From Acidobacteriota bacterium (lineage in GTDB: Bacteria > Acidobacteriota > Terriglobia > Terriglobales > Acidobacteriaceae): DNA of 9,279 bases. Location: NCBI GenBank assembly GCA_021781075.1, contig JAJXXN010000094.1, positions 1 through 9,279 of the forward strand, written 5' to 3'. Positions 7,891-9,279 of this stretch are shown in pieces; the first letter of the stretch is position 1; the number at the start of each line of letters is the position of its first letter. The notes below the pieces were generated by a model that saw only the letters and a list, made by a program, of their open reading frames with translations, searched no databases and was not told the DNA's origin. The position numbers were made by a program, and so were the translations under genes.

Positions 7891-8703
7891 TTATTCTTTT
7901 TTGTTGTTAGCCCGTCTTGCCGCAGCCCAGCCTTCTTTCACAATCTGCCTGGCGCGGCCCACGGCCAGTGCATCGGCCGGCACGTCTTTTGGAATGCACG
8001 ACGCCGCGCCCACATAGGCTCCGTCGCCGATGGAGAGCGGCGCGACAAGCGTGGAGTTGCTGCCGATGAAGGCGCCCTTGCCGATTTTGGTCTTGTGTTT
8101 GTGGACGCCGTCGTAATTGCAGGTGATGGTGCCAGCGCCGATGTTGGCCGCCTCGCCCACCTCCGCGTCGCCAATGTAGGCAAGGTGGTTGGCCTTGGCA
8201 CCGCGCGCGATCTTTGATTTTTTAATCTCGACGAAGTTTCCGATGTGGGCCTCGGGGCCGATTTCGCTCTCCGGGCGGATGTGCGCGAAGGGGCCGATCT
8301 TCGCGCCGTCGGCGATGGAGCTGTCGGTCAGGACGCAATTCTGGCGGACGAGGACATTTTGCCCGATGGTGCAGTTTTCAATGACGGTGAAGGAGCGGAT
8401 GCGGGAGCCGGTGCCGATTTTAGTTTGGCCGAGAAGCTGCACGAATGGCTCGATGATGGAGCCTGGCGCGGCCATGACTTCGTCGTCGATAACACAGGTC
8501 TCGGGACGCGGGATGATGACACCTGAATCGATGAGTCGCTGGGCGGTGCGCAGAGGACTTGAATGGCTCACGGAGTGCTCCTGAGATTCAAGGTAGAGAG
8601 TGGGGGGAAGCGGAGTCAAATTCACGTGGAATTCATCGGCGGCGTGGGCGGACTTGACCGGCGCAAGGAGATGGGCATATGCTGCACTCGGTTTATCTGC
8701 CAT
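7891..8703 (-). CDS. Stand-alone GlmU-type acetyltransferase (left-handed beta-helix), uridylyltransferase half absent
   Basis: This 270-residue protein matches only the C-terminal half of GlmU, which acetylates glucosamine-1-phosphate with acetyl-CoA on the way to UDP-GlcNAc. It lies colinear with E. coli GlmU at a constant offset of 190 through the active site: Arg143, Lys161, His173 (catalytic base), Tyr176, Asn187, Asn196, Tyr197, Lys202, and the acetyl-CoA contacts Ala190, Ser215, Ala233, Arg250 correspond to 333, 351, 363, 366, 377, 386, 387, 392, 380, 405, 423, 440. Hexapeptide repeats run from about residue 76 to 240. Residues 1-50 do not resemble the pyrophosphorylase domain and no nucleotide-binding motif is seen. 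The ATG at 8703 is the best start but has only a distant AAGGAAG; the frame stays open further upstream over the divergent gene, which I judge to be shadow. The UTP-using half must be a separate protein, or the product may serve another sugar. Convergent with hoxW, divergent from the dehydrogenase gene. Confidence 0.88.
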   Translation of the reverse strand: MADKPSAAYAHLLAPVKSAHAADEFHVNLTPLPPTLYLESQEHSVSHSSPLRTAQRLIDSGVIIPRPETCVIDDEVMAAPGSIIEPFVQLLGQTKIGTGSRIRSFTVIENCTIGQNVLVRQNCVLTDSSIADGAKIGPFAHIRPESEIGPEAHIGNFVEIKKSKIARGAKANHLAYIGDAEVGEAANIGAGTITCNYDGVHKHKTKIGKGAFIGSNSTLVAPLSIGDGAYVGAASCIPKDVPADALAVGRARQIVKEGWAAARRANNKKE

Positions 8704-8720
8704 TTTAATTGGCGTCACTT

Positions 8721-8735
8721 CCTTGGCCGCCAAGG
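8721..8735. promoter_or_regulatory. Perfect palindrome in the divergent promoter gap
   Basis: CCTTGGC-C-GCCAAGG has 7-bp arms around one base. It sits centrally in the 51-base gap, 17 bases before the GlmU-type start and 19 before the dehydrogenase start, and overlaps the only Shine-Dalgarno-like sequence of the minus-strand gene. It is a good operator candidate for a dimeric regulator acting on both genes, though no clear -10/-35 boxes are visible and no family is assigned. Confidence 0.45.
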
Positions 8736-8754
8736 CCCACAGACGAGGGTTCCA

Positions 8755-9279
8755 ATGTCGACGAAAAGCAATCCGCAGCCGTTGCTGGTGCAACGCGCTG
8801 CCGTACTTGGTGCGGGAACCATGGGTTCGCGCATCGCAGCCCATCTTGCGAACGCAGGGATACCCGTAGTGTTGCTGGACCTGCCCGGCAAGGACGGGGC
8901 AAAGCCTTTTGCGGCGCAGGGGCTGGAGGCGATATTGAAAGCCAAGCCGGCCTCGTTTTATGAAGCGGGCGCGGCGTCGCTGGTGACCACCGGGACATTT
9001 GACGACGACCTGGCCAGGGTTGGCAATTGCGATTGGGTCGTGGAGGCGGTAACGGAGGACTTGGCGATCAAGTCGGCGCTGTTGAAGCGGGTGATTCCGC
9101 ATTTGAAGCCCAATGCGATTTTGACGACGAACACGTCGGGATTGCCAGTGGGCAAGATTGCCGCGGCGCTGGAACCGGAGATTGGGGCGTTCAAGTCGAG
9201 ATTTTTTGGGACGCATTTTTTCAACCCGCCGCGGTATATGCGGCTGCTGGAGATTATTGCCGCGCCGGAGACGGATCGC
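8755..9279 (+). CDS. 3-hydroxyacyl-CoA dehydrogenase, N-terminal part (runs off the right edge)
   Basis: This open frame of 175 codons continues past the window. It begins the NAD-binding domain of a beta-oxidation enzyme that oxidises 3-hydroxyacyl-CoA to 3-oxoacyl-CoA. The Rossmann motif GAGTMG (Gly19, Gly21, Gly24) is followed by LLD with Asp42, typical of NAD preference. EAVTEDLAIK and NTSGLPV are family segments. The catalytic pair is His154 (GTHFFNPP) and Glu166 (RLLEI), 12 apart as in human HADH. The ATG at 8755 has GAGGG at 8745-8749. The short leader before the Rossmann fold, with IAAHLANAGIPVVLLD, resembles the long FadN-like dehydrogenase/enoyl-CoA hydratase fusions, but total length and any hydratase domain lie outside the window. 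It is divergent from the GlmU-type gene across 51 bases. Confidence 0.93.
   Translation, partial: MSTKSNPQPLLVQRAAVLGAGTMGSRIAAHLANAGIPVVLLDLPGKDGAKPFAAQGLEAILKAKPASFYEAGAASLVTTGTFDDDLARVGNCDWVVEAVTEDLAIKSALLKRVIPHLKPNAILTTNTSGLPVGKIAAALEPEIGAFKSRFFGTHFFNPPRYMRLLEIIAAPETDR

Noticed and set aside
7896..7903. T-run after hoxW as an intrinsic terminator
   Set aside because: No stable GC-rich stem precedes it, and it encodes Lys codons of the convergent gene.
7891..9216. Minus-strand frame extended to 441 residues upstream of the GlmU-type start
   Set aside because: The extra 171 residues are arginine/proline-rich antisense of the dehydrogenase gene and show no uridylyltransferase motif.

Overview
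The window is high-GC bacterial chromosomal DNA, densely coded, with genes on both strands. No tRNA, rRNA, CRISPR array or insertion sequence was recognised. The UppP, GlmU-type and periplasmic repeat proteins indicate a peptidoglycan-bearing, probably Gram-negative-type bacterium. The gene style is compatible with Acidobacteriota or a similar environmental lineage, but nothing here fixes the taxon.

Layout. Bases 1-399 are the 3' end of a PLP-dependent serine/threonine dehydratase gene. Two envelope-related genes follow on the plus strand: an exported SH3-like/TPR-like protein (431-1438) and undecaprenyl-diphosphatase uppP (1510-2388). A hairpin at 2410-2450 probably ends that unit. The 250-base gap 2389-2638 then holds a candidate CRP/FNR-family operator (GTGA-N6-TCAC), a TATAAA -10 box about 42 bases from the operator centre to the expected start site, and a 12-bp perfect inverted repeat bracketing both.

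The centre of the window (2639-7890) is a complete, tightly packed hoxEFUYHW operon. HoxE, HoxF and HoxU form the NAD(P)H-oxidising diaphorase. HoxY and HoxH form the [NiFe] hydrogenase module. HoxW is the protease that trims the HoxH C-terminus during Ni insertion. Every junction overlaps by 4 bases except hoxY-hoxH, which has a 3-base gap. All expected cluster and Ni ligands are present, so this reads as a functional cytoplasmic bidirectional NAD-linked [NiFe] hydrogenase of the group 3d (Hox) type. It would exchange electrons between NAD(P)H and H2/H+, either to dispose of excess reductant or to use H2. The hyp maturation genes are not in the window.

After hoxW, with no intergenic base, comes a convergent minus-strand gene (7891-8703) for a stand-alone GlmU acetyltransferase half that lacks the uridylyltransferase domain. 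It is divergent, across 51 bases containing a perfect 7-1-7 palindrome, from a 3-hydroxyacyl-CoA dehydrogenase gene that runs off the right edge.

The hydrogenase is a known family and I do not claim a new system. The less ordinary items are the hox promoter architecture with its bracketing inverted repeat, the half-GlmU, and the operator-like palindrome.
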